The notes under the pieces: generated by a model
Seen by the model: only the letters and a program-made list of their open reading frames with translations
The model's database searches: none
Told to the model about the DNA's origin: nothing
Translations under genes and position numbers: made by a program
Assembly (NCBI RefSeq): GCF_001949145.1
Contig: NW_019091470.1
Coordinates: forward strand, 101,584-165,583
Direction: 5' to 3'
Source: Acanthaster planci
Lineage: Eukaryota > Echinodermata > Asteroidea > Valvatida > Acanthasteridae
Length of the DNA: 64,000 bases
Part shown: positions 32,644-46,433 of the stretch, in pieces
Layout of the letters: each line of letters starts with the position of its first letter
How positions within the stretch are numbered: position 1 is the first letter of the stretch

Positions 32644-35616
32644 GACTCATAATTGTTAGCGTGAAAGACGGAAGGGTTGCAGTCATTGAACTGAAACACT
32701 ATTAACACTGTTGAGTGAGTCTTCCTGACTGAAATGTCTACTGATGCTTGTGTGTGCTCGGGATGCTTTCTAACATCTGTTCGTACAGTTGAACAGTGTG
32801 CAAGAACGTACTTCAGTTGGGAATCTGCAAAGTTGTCCAGATGCAAAGCTAGCTACCTGGAGGAAGATCAATAATGATCAGTTGATGATTCTCAAGAATT
32901 CTGACGTCCCTCTGACGAATTCCTCTCCTTGAAGATGATCTACATGTACATGTACAATACACTCATGAAATTGAAATGACTCTTGAAAGTTCAGTGCCTC
33001 AATCAGACCTCAACTTCGGTCACCAAGTGGTTTCTTCCAAATTTTCTTCACCTGTATGTAAACATGTGCCATTTGGTATGGGAAGAGCCACCACATTGGA
33101 CAGGTGTAAAGCATCCAGCAGAAATCATTCTATGTGTGGTCAGTTACTATGCCCTGCATGCACTGCACCTGTCTAGATTAAATTGGAACTGTGGTTAATT
33201 ACAAAACAATGATTGATGGAATGGCACAGGATACACGAGCCTGAGTGCAGTGCAATGATGTGCTTGTAAGTAATAATATATGTCGTGATACCCCTATCAT
33301 CAGTCATGTACCACAAGCACATATCAAAGGAATGTACATGTACATGATGTACAAATGTACAGTACGTGCACTGGTCCATAGTTGCCCAACAGGAGCGGTT
33401 GGCTTTGTGTATCCGCTCCGAGCGGGAACAAAAGAGAGCGTGTTTTTTAAGTGAAGTTGACAGTCCTTTGATACGAACTCACTGCACAGGAGCGCAAGCT
33501 TATGCGCATTTGATGCAGGGCATGCTGAGTATGTGTTACAAGTTTATTCTGCAATGTATAGTAGGTGCCAAATGCATGCCAGAACCCGGTTGGAAAACTC
33601 TGCACCGGTCCGTCTTTCTTTTGCCTTTGAGGGCACACTTCAACTCTGGATGGATACAGTAAACAGCGTGATTCATCTATACATGTACATGTACATGTAC
33701 CATACACAATATCTGTACAGTCTCTGTAGTTGCAAGAATTGAATTAGGTTACAGGTACACCAAGGTGCCAGGATCCAGGTCTCACCAGGGCAGGTACACG
33801 TAAAGCGATTTTGACACAATATGTGAACCTCCATACAACAAACTAAGTTTCATCCTAGGAACGCAAACTACATCTGTGTGAGGGCATTGTCAAACAGGAA
33901 GGTATTGTCTACATGTAGGCCCATTCCCTCATCACAATTCCCTGATACACTGATCTGTTTGTAGGAGAGAAAGATTCTGCTCAGTTTCTTTGACAAATCC
34001 TGGGTAGACTGAAAGCTCACCTGTTCTCTTCACATTAGCTCATGGCAACTTGTTTTCTGGAGTTGTCCTTGCCGCGCATTGTAACTTGCGAAAAGGCGCG
34101 TTATAAGTCTTAGTGTTATCATTCTTATTCTTATTATCTCAACATTCAGGTCCATGTTGGCCCTCCAGACCTTTTGTCAGAATCATTTCGGCATTCATCT
34201 AATTTGAAGGTTTTGTATTGAGGATTTTGGACTTAAATTGTAGGGTATGAGAAAAAGGCATACACTGTATGTTTTACTGAATGAACATAAATTATATTCT
34301 CGCATCTAGGATTATCAGTAACAGTTTGCCATCTGAAACACTAAACATGCATTTCAATAGCAGTCTCTTGTGAGTGAGGAACCTTTTTGAAATCACTCTC
34401 ATAAATCATCCTGAAACTCCCAAGGAGAAGGCATCTGAAACATTCACGTACACATCTGCAGTCCACTCAATGTTTCAGCTCCCACTTTAAACCTTCTGTC
34501 TCATTCCAAACCTCCTTCATTTGCTCAGGTACCCTGTCACACGTACGGGTGCCATCACCCTTCCCGAAGGGAATACACATGTACATGCCAGAGAATAAAA
34601 AAAATAACCCTCCTGGTGTGGAACAGAACAGTCAGACCATGCCAACAGAGACACTGCAGATCCAGTAGAGAATCATGTTCCCCTTCAAATCCTACGATGT
34701 GTGGTTGTGGAGAGACAGATGTTTGATGTCCACCGATAAATAAAATGGAGGGGGTGGGGGTGTTGAAGAAAGGAAAATAAAAAGGTCTTAGCACTGTCAC
34801 TCTAGACCCTGGCCATCCAGAACTAAAAAGCTTTTAGCTGGATGCCGTCTCAATGTGACCAGACATGAAGACATACACACTCTAAATGTGGCCGGTCCTC
34901 TTGGGATAATGACAACGAGGGGTACCAGCGATACATCAGCGGGATTGTTAAAAAGCCGACTGGCCTCTGAGGGGCCACTAATAGTAATACTGGGTGACAG
35001 AACGCAACTGTTCTCGGGTAACTTGAACTCGATTTGAGTGGACGTGGGAGTGGAGATGATGTACAGGATTTAACTTACATGTATGTGTGTTGATGAGCAA
35101 AGCACAACTTTAAAAAGAAGTGGGTGTTTACACTTTATGTGTACCATGTTCATTGACTTACTATCTATGCATGTATGCATATGTAAAACATTTATGCACA
35201 TGTAAAACATCCTTAATTATATACTGTCAATTTCACTTTTCTCATTATAGACAGCTCTTTTCCTACATCCCTTTCGTACACTTCAAGTTTTCTTGCTTGC
35301 GAGGATATGTATGCCTTTATGATTAAATGCATTATACTGGTCCCCCCCGAGTATATATAAAATCCTATTGGAATTGGAGGATTGAGGACTGGTTGGGTTA
35401 ATTTCAACAATAATGAAGCTCTTTCAAGTTTGGCAGAGCTACACTGTAATATTTGCACATACATGTACATCTACCGGTAATGCATGTAATATGCACGGAC
35501 CTCATTGTCTGCACCCAAGATATTAACATTTTATGCATGTACCGGTAGGCCTGTACAGGTACATGTACCTGTGCGGAAATGTGTTAGTTGTAAATATACC
35601 GGTAAGCACCTCAGCC
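32644..35616. other. no gene recognised; retroposon tail at 34081
   Basis: About 3 kb of non-coding DNA with several GTACATGTAC tracts (32941, 33331, 33681). The only interpretable element is the retroposon tail at 34081-34138. Confidence 0.45.
34081..34138 (+). mobile_element. 3' tail of a LINE or SINE
   Basis: GCGCGTTATAAGTCTTAGTG followed by TTATC/ATTCTTATTCTTATTAT. This GCGCnnTATAAG plus TTATT-rich tail is a common 3' end of CR1/L2-type LINEs and their SINEs. A similar tail is at 42981. The body upstream is not recognisable. Confidence 0.4.
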
Positions 35617-35977
35617 AAGATCTGCTAACCTGAATAAGATCTGCTAACCTGAATAAGATCTGCAAACCTGAACAAGATCTGCTAACCTGAATAAGATCTG
35701 CTAACCTGAATAAGATCTGCTGACCTGAATAAGATCTGCTAACCTGAATAAGATCTGCTAACCTGAATAAGATCTGCTAACCTGAATAAGATCTGCTAAC
35801 CTGAGTAAGATCTGCTAACCTGAATAAGATCTGCTAACCTGAATAAGATCTGCTAACCTGAATAAGATCTGTTAACCTGAATAAGATCTGCTAACCTGAA
35901 TAAGATCTGCTAACCTGAATAAGATCTGCTAACCTGAATAAGATCTGCTAACCTGAGTAAGATCTGCTAACCTGAAT
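35617..35977 (+). repeat. 19-bp tandem array, 19 copies
   Basis: The unit AAGATCTGCTAACCTGAAT is repeated without spacers over 361 bp, which is exactly 19 x 19. Copies are nearly identical; single-base variants include CTGAGT (twice), GTTAACC, GCTGACC and GCAAACC...GAAC. Each unit contains the palindrome AGATCT. A 13-base match (AAGATCTGCTAAC) occurs alone at 50447-50459. Non-coding minisatellite; probably length-variable between individuals. Confidence 0.95.
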
Positions 35978-38900
35978 TATCCAGCCTTTATATACTGGTA
36001 TGGTACTCATGCCTGAAGAATTTGATTAAAAAGTTCAATTGGCTGAATGATTGAAGTCCTTAAGTTTGTCATTTACCGGTATGTTTTGCTGTAGTAACAT
36101 GTGGGCCTACGGTACTGGTACTTGTACACAATTGCCAACATTGCTCATGCTTTAATGTCATGGCTTTCTTTGATGGAATTTTCTCTCATGATTTATATCA
36201 TCTCCGAGACATACATGTACTCATGTGCTCTTGCGAGGTTCCTGTGAGCCTTCTGTTGTTGACAGCTCATCGTAGACTTGTCGGCAGGGGAAAAACTTCA
36301 AGATGAATGGGAGCAGACCGTCTTTCACCACAAAACTGTAGGTGCCTAACGAGCCACCGAAAAAAAAAATAGGTCGACGTTTCCATAGATCTATCTCACT
36401 CACTTATATAAAACATAGTGCAGCTGTTTTCCTATGTTCCTGTTCACTTTAGTAGAAATCAGGATTTTGGTGGGGGGGCCAAAAATAGACAATTCATGAA
36501 TTATTTGCATACAAATATTTATATTTTCTAGCCTGTCAGGTTTGTAGCATGTAAGTTCGGTTTGAATACGTTTACTGAAATACCTGTGTGATTCAATCCA
36601 TGACTTTACTTGTGTGTTGTAGTCATTACTCTGCCTACGTGTACGTCCAGTATCAAATTGTTTGTCAAGCACATGTCATATTGTCTGAGGTATTTCAAAA
36701 AACGACTGGTACATGTACATGTTCTTGTGAGAAAGCAGCAGTGATATACAGGGCTCCCAAAGGTTATTAATGTTTACTTTAAATGAGAAATATTGTTTTG
36801 TTGTCTGTAAACAAAAGCGTAGCCTGATGTGTTTTGAAAGAATGGATGACACCGCCAGATGTTCGTGTCTGAAAACATCAAAAATCTTTCCACCAAAAGC
36901 GACTTTAAGAATCTTCAAATGTTGAGAAAAATCAACATTTAGATTTGGATAATTACATGTATAGTAATATATAAAAATACTAATTTGCTAAAGTTGAAAT
37001 GAAATGATACGTTGTGGAGCAGCCTTTGTCTGCATCGAGCTTCCCCCCTCCATACAATTTCTCTCAGTTAAATAAAAAATGCAGATGTACATGTACATGT
37101 ACCTTCCGTCTCGGTGATGTGTGCTTTTGGCTCTCTCGTGTTTTTCTTATACACGGTAGCTGCATGTACATGTACATCTTGATGTTGATAAATATCACAA
37201 AAATTCTTAAGATGAATCAAGTTGTGCATGTACTTGTACATGTATGTATAATTTTAAAAAGTCTGTGTTTGAGTTGTTTCGGTATTTTGTCAGTCTACAC
37301 GACTCGCATGTAAAACAGGTAATTTCTTGTAATGCTTTCATTACTTGAAGGTTCATTGACAATTTGACAAGCTTTCACACTTTTAAGGTTCTTCAGTCAT
37401 GAATTTGCCGACGAAGGTGGCAGTGTTTTCTTTGGCAGTGGCATTCCATCTCCCTTGGATTTTGGGATGCTCTCCTCAGCATCTTGACATTTTCACGTGC
37501 TGTTGACGTCTTGTGGTTTTTTTTCTCTCTGTGCTCATTTTTTAGCGGGGGAGGGGCAGCGTCTGGTGAACTTCAGTGTTGTTTTGCGGTCACATGCGGA
37601 GCAGAGCAGTTATTTCTGCATTCTCTTGGCACGCCGGGCGAGCCTGTCTGAGCCAATAGGCCATTTTGCTGATGCGGAGCACCCACGTCAATGCCTCCCT
37701 CATTGCGCCTCAGACTGTCTGCACCTGGGGCGCTTCACAGCACATCTAAGGACAGAGGTAATTACATTCTGGAAGACAGGTCTCTGTTTAGCGGATCTCT
37801 CGCGCGTACATATGCTAAGCTTTCGAAACCCGAGGAATGAACTTGGACAGAATCCTGAAATACCTCTATAATCTGTCCGCAATTTCAATATTTAAATCTG
37901 GAGTCCACTACGGTAAAGAAAGCTGGATATGTTGCAACTACTTTTAAATGTAAGTACATGTATCTAGCGTGGAAGTTTTAGCTGTTATAAAATAGGGATA
38001 CATCTTGGCTTCAACACAGGGTTAAGCCACTGAAAAGTCTTTTTATCAGAAAGTCTGGCTGTGAATAAGAGTTGGTTTTTCTTGTTTTGATATTGCGGTA
38101 TTTATCGAGAATGGCCAAGTGTCAAGTTTGTGTAAACGAATGAGACGGCAACAACATCGCGTGATTGCTGGCTTGTATATAATTTGCATCACCAAGCAGG
38201 CACAATGAATGCTCTCTGTGTGTTGGGTGTGCCTTGTGATGCAGCATGTCTGCAACTCCTCATGTACAGCTGTGATGATGTTATTCATTTTCGCACAGGA
38301 AGTCATGTGATTTCTCTTATTTTGTTGTTACCACAACAAAAGAGTCAATAACTGGCCTCTTCTTTACATCTGGTGTCTTGTGCAAAGCAAAGGGTGCCAT
38401 ACGTTCTTGAGGAGGTAAAAAAATGATATGTGTCACTTGTATGTATGTCCTACATTAAATAAAAACAATACATACTATTGTGCAGGTGTGCCAAGCACAC
38501 AGCAAGGGTATCAAAATCTTAATATCCTGTAATGGGAACCAGGGACACCTAACAAATGTTACACTGTAGCAAGGGCCCCAGTAAGTCAGTTGTGACAAAA
38601 CTCATTACCGGGACAAGACCGGGGCCATTGTCTGGAGCCAACTGGCAGGCCATTACCAGCAACACTGCAGCCACTGACCTGCGATGAACTCCCAACCCTC
38701 TCTGGGTCCTGGGATTAGGAAATGAAAGCTTTTTAGGAGACTGGCCCACAATGGTCAGGTCACCTTCCTTGATTGGTAGTCCTCCACTTGGCCAAATTAT
38801 CACTTAAATCTGTCACACTTAACATTGCTGCTGCCATGATGACAAGCAGGGAGAGTTGTCAACCTCAAGGCATCTGTCCCCAGCTCAGTTCGTATTTCAG

Positions 38901-41900
38901 CATCTCCACATCGGCTTCATTGTGGTCTGTTGGAGAAGAGAATTCTTTTGAATTCTGACTTTTGCATACCAATGCCGTGTCATACAAACAGACTCCGGTA
39001 TGGCGTGCCTTCCACATTATAGATTGTGACACCTGAAATTACAACTACTGAAAGAGGCAGATCCAGGATTTTCCAAAAGGGACCTGAACTGAAAAATGTA
39101 GGGTCGCGGCTGTAAAATTGTGGAGGTTAAGTAACCGGAAGCAGAACTGTTGTTTTCTATGCTTTGACCACACTTTCAAGGCTGGGTTCCTCCCCTCTTT
39201 TTTTCTTCCCCTCCCCTCTTTTCTTTTTCTTTTATCTTTTGGGTGAAAGGGGAGTAGAGGGAGGGGGGTGTGCACCCCATGTCCACCCTGGATCAGCCCC
39301 TGATTGGGTTAACATATACACATGTACATGTATGTATGCAAGGTGTTTGCCGCTTGGTACAGTTTTCACTGAGGATTGGTCAAAAAGCATCGGTAAGTGC
39401 TTGTAACGTGTAACTTGTTTGAGACAGTCTGTACATGTACTGTACTGTACATGTACATGTAAGTTGCCTGTGGGACTTACGTGTACATGTACAGAAGCAG
39501 TGGGATGTTTCTGAGGACAGGGAAAAATACATATATAATAGCATTTGTAGGGATGCATTAAACATTAGGAGGCAAGGGCTTTGTGTATGGGGGTGAGAGG
39601 GTATAGTACTATCCTTTTCCACTCCCTTTCGACTTTGCTTCATGCAATTTTAATGTGCAAAACATACTGGCCTCTAGTGGATAGCTACATGCTTTTACAC
39701 TGAGCATCAAGCTCTCTATGGTCCTGACAGCAAACTTGATTCCTCTTTGAACAGTTGGCGGTGAACATGCTTGACTGCAGTTTCATCCTTACCCGTCCGC
39801 AGGAAGGTAAGAAGTGTAAAAGTGAGTCATCCAGCACTCCACACACCTTTTTCCATGTGCCAGACCCGGGAAAGTTGACAATGTCCTGAACTGCACATGC
39901 TGAAACCATTGGCATTCTATGGGCCACAGTCAACCAACCCCTTGGGGGTTTGTCCCCAACAGTGAGGGCTTGCAGACTGCCCCTTTTATTTTGATGTGGA
40001 CCCATTACTTGATCAAAGGCCTCTTCAAAGGGAGGATCTAATCTCATTTATCCAGCCTGCCCAAAGGCCCAGTTTATCAATAAGCTGTCTAATGCAGGTC
40101 TGACAAACTTTCACCATTATTTTGTTGATGAGTATATTATGGGGTCAAGTTGAGGTTAGGTTGAAGGTCAATCCAGGACAGCTCTGTTAGACTGTTGGGC
40201 TTTCAGGTTGGGCCTTCATAAAAAGTCAAAACTTTGTCCCTTACTGAGAACCAGTACAAGTTTTCACAAATACACAGCGCAGAACAGGAATGAATAAATT
40301 GGCCTTGAACTAGGTCTGATGTTAAAACAATTCACCTTTTTTTTAATTCCATCCATCACTTGCTTGGGTGAAGGAGTGTGAGATGTTCAGGGATTGTTGG
40401 GTTGTGTAGTTCCACTTTAAGGGTTTGTGCAAATTACCGTACATGTACATGTACATGTACATGTATATGTATATGTACATTGTACATTTATACTGGTCTT
40501 GTAAATGTTGAACAGACCAGCAGAAGACATTCTCTGTAGCGTCGCTGAAATGCATTTAACATGCTGAGCCTGTATGAGTTTTACATGTAGATGTCTGTGT
40601 TATCAAAAATCCCCCCCCCAAAAAAAATCTGACATTCATGAGAAGGTAAAGGGCAGTTTTACTCTCGTACCACATACCCAACGCTCACCCTCACTTAAAA
40701 GTTCAGGGCATTTCAACTCACGGTTGAACCTTATCTGCGACTACTAAAAGGCACAGCAACTGATTATCAAACAATTCGCTATATCACAGGCACTAGATAC
40801 GGTAGACTGTTGCTGAAGTAAATCGCTTACCAGTGAGTAGGGCCATTGACCCCTGTGCTTGTCGAGACTCCCTTAATGTGCAGTCATAATGGGCCTGATA
40901 ACAGCCTTGCAATTAATGCAGTGCACTGGTTTCAGGTCACCCATGACTTCAAAGAGAACTGTGAACACGCTCTGTCCACCAAGTAGGTGTGAAGAGGGCT
41001 GGGAATTATACAATGATGGCTTATACATATACCAGTACGTGTACAAAGCGTGTACAAAATACCATTGTACATGTTCACAGTGAATAGCTTTTTTCACTGT
41101 ATTGGCAGCCAAGCTGTTTCACAGACTAGCCGTGTCTCATGTACATGTACATACCAGTACATTTGTACATTGGCATGTGGTACTTGTATCTGCACTACAT
41201 GTATGATGTGTTGGCTTACATTTTGCATTAGAAGCCGTTTGTTTATGAAATGCATCAACACCGGTATACATTTACATAACATGTGCACATATACATGTAT
41301 GCGGGTATTTGAATGTTCAAGCCACCAGAGAGTTGTTCAGGAGAGTTTTGCCCAAAGTTCAAAGAATTTGAATTGTCGCATGGAGCATCTGAAGGAAGCC
41401 TGAAATTGTGCAATTGAGAAGTTTGAGCATTGTCATCATGTGATGAATGTGCGCGTGCTATTTTATTCAAGAAGTGGGAAAAAAGATCCTTTCTTCTTGG
41501 CCTTCTATGAGTGATGTTTTTCCTCGGGTGAAATAACTTGTTGCTTTCTTCCAGCTTGCTACCCTGTCAGAAACGATAAAGGCCCATTTATTTTCCTTTG
41601 TGTTTTGTTGAAAAAAAAAAACCTGCTGTAATTAATCTTTGTCCAGCAGCTGAATAATGTGTCTAGTGGGAGGGGTCAGTCAATTAAAGGGGAAGTTGGG
41701 TCAACCAGCCCCCAACTGCTTCCTGGTATGACCCTTGGGTAGTTCACATAATGGGCCACTCATCATGGGCAACCTGTGTGATTCGGTGGTGGTGAGCTGT
41801 GTGCTTCTCATGTGATGCCCGTGCGTGCCGCAGTCGGGCCTCTGTTTGTTGTTTTGGTTCAAACACATCTCTACTTCCCGGCTCAGGCTTTGGGTTGAAA

Positions 41901-42980
41901 GAGTCAAGTGTAAGTGAGCCGGTCTTTCTGGGGTCATGTTTAGGCGCGCACCCTTTTTTTCTGTGTAGTGATTTCCAGGTATCAGGTGTCTGTCAGACAG
42001 CAAGGTGTGAAGGTAATGTAGTGCAGTACTGAGGAGTGCCATGCCCCCCAGACATGTGTATACTGTATGTATGTATGTACAACCCTGTGTTTGGATATTC
42101 CTGTACATGTGCATGTATTGAGTGTCATCACACGTATGCTCATCCATTATCACTGTTATTACCTGCAGTGGGGGCGGGGCGGAGGAGCCCCACTGCCCTT
42201 CTGTCCTCTCTGTCTGATCAATCTTGTACAAAACCACCTGAGCTGTGGAAGACATGCTTTGCCAATGTCTATGATGCGTGCACATGCATTTGAAGATTAA
42301 TTACGTGTGACGCCTCTGCTTGTTGACCCGCAGATCACAAGTGACATAACCAATTACCGGTTGCACGAAACTTCTGCATATTCATGGGGGTGTGAGACCT
42401 GCATACTCTTTGCTACAACTTGGGAAAAGTGGGGGGGGGGCAATTTTCTTAAAAACAAAGCATTTGCAACATGACCTCACATTATTAGTGGGAATGGTTT
42501 TGCCAGACTGAGCCTGAGACCCGAGTCCCGAGACCCACACAACCGTTGCTGATTGGGGTTTCCATACCTGCTTTTGTGGCATCCACAATGTCAACTCCTT
42601 GTTTATACCCTCTCTTGATGAACTTATTGCGGGACCGTCAAACCGCATTCACCACATCGGGCTCCAAATCAATCTCGTTTTAATGGTCTTGGAATGGAGG
42701 AAGTGAGCTGGAATTCGCATGACACTGTTGGCCAGTGATTAGAAATGACACATTACCATCTGCGTCTAATTTGAAGTACAGTACCTGAAGCTGATGACGA
42801 GGACTCATGGAAATCTTATATATGTACCACAATGACTGGACATACTCTGTGATTTTTTTTTACAATTTATGTATCCTTTACTTTCAAACACACATGCAGA
42901 GCAGTGGCATTAAATTGTTACTGAAGTGTTTTTTTTTGGGGGGGGGGACACTTTTCACGATGTCAGTGCATAGAGACATT
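35978..42980. other. no gene recognised
   Basis: About 7 kb without supported coding sequence. Dense in GTACAT palindromes (for example 37086, 37166, 39427-39461, 40439-40488). Runs of poly-G occur near 42431 and 42940. Long open frames here consist largely of repeat-derived MYMYMY or TCTCTC strings. Confidence 0.45.
40439..40488. repeat. (GTACAT)n/(GTATAT)n microsatellite
   Basis: Four consecutive ACATGT units followed by ATATGT units and a TACATTGTACAT end. Self-complementary. Confidence 0.8.
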
Positions 42981-43018
42981 CCGTAATATGCGCTGTATAA
43001 GAACTAATTATTATTACT
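42981..43018 (+). mobile_element. 3' tail of a LINE or SINE
   Basis: TATGCGCTGTATAAGAACTA followed by ATTATTATTACTA, the widespread GCGCTATATAAG plus ATT-repeat tail of CR1/L2-like retroposons or their SINEs. Upstream sequence includes a T9-G10 run but no recognisable body. Confidence 0.5.
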
Positions 43019-45277
43019 AGCAGGGATCCAAAAAGTAGGGAGAGTTTCATTAGCTTTCCAACCCCTTTTTACCGTGCACTCGTACGTTTCAAACACGAAT
43101 TTGTGCAGTATGCATGTATGTGTCAATTGCTACTGGTACCAAAATGTTGGGGGAGGGGACTTGTAAAGGGAAGGGGGGGTGTTGGAAACAAAGTGGTTGA
43201 AGATTGCCATACTTGGGAAAGCTAAAAGGGATGACTGTGCTGGAAGCTTATTGTGTGTATAGATGGACATGTATCTAGGTAGCAATGAAGAACACAGTTG
43301 AATTTTATGCCACTGGATGGTAACTGAAGTTTTCAACAAAATACTACGGCCATGAAGACTAAACTGGTGGTCTGCAACCAAGAGTTGCCATAAAGAGTCA
43401 CCTTGGTGACCTGCTGAGTCCTTCCGTCCAGAAACCGTGGAGTGATTTGTGCGCCTCTATGGAAGGAATAAGTTTTTTATTGGGCTCCTTTTGAGTTGTT
43501 GGCAGATTGAATATCCTGCTCAAGGCCGGTTTCTCTCTGAATGTGAGAAACGGCTGGGGATGGAGGACACACGCGCATGTGTGGTCATTGAAAACTCACA
43601 GTTTGAGCAGCAGTTAGTCCCTGGCCGCAGTGCAGTTCTGACACTCTGTGAAAGAGCAATGATTACCTCATAATGAACAAGGCCGGTTTACATGGTGTGC
43701 TGGAGGTCGTCAGTCTGGATGGGTGAATGGAAGTTGGAAGTCATTGAAGTTTCTAACCTTATGGTATATTCTGTGTACAAATAAAACCCTACCAGGTGAG
43801 GGGGAGAGGGGACACTGAATGTCACTGGTGCCCTCTACCTGGTACCCATGCGTAGATACCACAGATTTCCCAAGGACTGGCAGTACCCACAGTGGACATG
43901 TACATGTAGGCTGTATCTAGGTACATTCTGATGCATCACCCCATAAGGGAGGTCACCACGGAGTAGATAAAGCGCCCTCTCTTGTTGATGCAAGGGGGCC
44001 GTTGTGGTCAGAATTGAGCATGATGATGAGCCAAAGGCTTTTCATTTGAAAAAAACAGAAGTACTGCAAGTGCGCATGAACCTACTGTTTGAGAAATGCT
44101 TGGTCAGGCAAGGCACAGGTATGACTACCGGGTACATGTGGCGTCAAGATCTGAGTGACCGTGCACATGAATAGGTGCATGTACAGTGTATGTTCAAGTG
44201 GCAATTTAATTTTCTAACCTTTGCAGCTGGGAAATCCAACTTGAATTGCTATAGGAGTCCTATAGCAGGTCACGTTTCTGCAGTCGTAAATTGCTATTTT
44301 GATGACTATTATGTTGCTCATAGGATTTTCTAATGGAATTATACACATGTATACTAGTAGATTTCCATGACCAATCTTATGCCTGTTCATGCAAAATGTC
44401 AACCTTGGTAATTTTCATCAGGTTAACTTTACCAAGTTGAGTTAAAAGAAATACCATATGCCGTCCATCGCATGTACACAAGTATGTGTTTGTGAGCGTG
44501 AAACAATGTCCGTATTTACAGGAGTAGAACAACATGCAAGGTCAGTTACATGAAGTATGAGGTTCCCGGAATGCTGTTGACCACAAAAATGCAGGAGACG
44601 GCAGCCAGGGTGGCATATCAGAAGAAGATGCAGGATGAGATCCGTTCCCCCCGTGGATGTGGAGGCCCGACAGCTGCTTGGCGTGCGCGCTGCAATTCAC
44701 CAGAGGAGATGCTGTACAAACAATCCGTGCTTGTTTTTCCGTGGGCCTCCAGTATGAACGAAGCGAAGCTGGTGTGTTTATGGAGTGGAAGGGGGAGAGA
44801 CCGAAGGGGGGATTTGGTTCAGACGTGAGCGGACAGTCAGACGACCCCCACACAGAAGATCGCCATACATGGAAAAATTTACAGTGAGGAAAGTGCTTGA
44901 CTCATATGCTCCAAATGGACGGACCGGGACTCAACATGCATCCATGCCACAAAGACAAAGACCGTCGATTCCACCCAATGTTTACTGGTCACAGTAATTC
45001 AAATACAACATGAGTTGGTCCGTGATGAATTCGGAAATAAAAACAAACCAACATTCTTCTTCCCTGCCCAGATGTCTTTCCACCAGGGGAGTGTTTACAA
45101 TGCACAAGATTTACGATTGACAGACATCTGTAATCCCGCTGGTCAATGCTCCATTTCTGATTTTGGTAAACTACACAGTGATGTGTGTGTAGGCTTGTGC
45201 GAGTTGTCAGCAACAATAAATATCGTTAATGAGATTTTGTAAGGTTTGTGTCCACACTTTTTTACTATTTTTTCCAG
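43019..45277. other. no gene recognised
   Basis: About 2.3 kb of non-coding sequence. Overlapping frames at 44542-44887 are open on both strands but match no family and lack convincing splice sites. Confidence 0.4.
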
Positions 45278-45468
45278 GTTTGGGCTTTTTTTTTACACGA
45301 AGCAGACCAGATGGTCCATTTATGGTCACAAACATTCATCCAGACAGTGGACCCCATCTAGATGATGTTATTTATGTCTTCTCACAGGGCCTACTCTATT
45401 TTAACATGTCCTCCACAAATGTCATAGTTTTACCCAATCTCTGCACTTACATGTACGTATATTTATAG
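45278..45468 (+). other. candidate PDZ-like exon (weak)
   Basis: After a good acceptor (TTTTTTACTATTTTTTCCAG) the frame reads GLGFFFTRSRPDGPFMVTNI, then HPDSGPHLDDVIYVFSQG, and stays open to 45468. GLGF is the carboxylate-binding loop of PDZ domains, and what follows resembles strands beta2-beta3 (FMVTNIHPDSGP) and the GD(x)I region. An intron just before LGF is common in PDZ genes. No matching donor was found at the 3' side and no neighbouring PDZ exon was seen, so it could be chance or a decayed exon. Confidence 0.2.
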
Positions 45469-46433
45469 TTTACCAATAGGCCTACATGCTTAGTGCTGTT
45501 GATTGAGGGGTAGGGAGTCTGCCCCACCCGTGTCTGTCAGAAATCAAAACTTTTCTCGCTTGTGAAACCTGACTCATTTGTAGCCCCGTGTGCCTCACCC
45601 CACCCCCCGTGCATTAGCTACACATTTGTGAAATGTCCTGGTTTGCAGTTCAGAGTGCCCTACTTTCTGACCTACCTTCATCAACTGTTTTCCTAGTCAT
45701 TTTGTTGTTCCACAGTGTATTTTGTCTGAATCTTGCATAGGCTTAAAACATGTAACATTCCGTGACAACACAATACAGTCTCCCGGATGACTGCTGCAGT
45801 TAAAAATTCAAACCCCTTTGAAAGAATTTTTCAGATATTTATTCATTTTTTTTCCCTTGGGGCCCCTGGATGCGTGTACCTCAAGGGTCACGCCAACACC
45901 CCTTCCTTTCTGAGGCATAATGACGTCCGTGCGGTGTTGACCCTGTTGCATTCTGGGAGCCAGATGGGTACTGGGAGCATAATTGTGTTTGAATGCTCAG
46001 CCTGCCAGTTTGTCTGTTCCCCCCAAAAATTCAAGGACGGTCCATGTGCAGCTTCATGTCACTGTCACAGTCATCAAAAATTGGTCTCTGTGTCCATATG
46101 GGAACATGTGCTTCAGCGGATCAAGTCAGTAGACAACCAGACAGTGCACTGATCCATCGTGTCCTATGTAAGCCAATATCGCCTGTATAGGCCCACCCCC
46201 CCGCAATGCTTCATTTAAAACTCCCTTGAAACTCCTAATAGTTGTGTGATACATGCGTTTCATTCGCGGAATCTGGTTTTGGACCATGCCTGCCACCGTT
46301 CTGTCCAAAATCAGAGGGATTGGGGAAATCAACCTCAGGACTCCGGGAGAGTGCTCACACATTCTCCAGACTCTGCCAAAACAGTAGGTTTCTGTCAAAT
46401 GTCCAGCAGACTGCCATGTGCATGGGCAGTTTA
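45469..46433. other. no gene recognised
   Basis: About 1 kb; a 121-codon plus-strand frame at 45787-46152 resembles nothing known. Confidence 0.4.

Noticed and set aside
35617-35977. CRISPR-like array
   Set aside because: Units are contiguous without spacers, 19 bp long, in an animal genome; it is a minisatellite.
41701-42285. 194-codon minus-strand frame
   Set aside because: No domain, low-complexity repeat-derived pieces (YMHMY, CTYIHTVYTC), no splice context.
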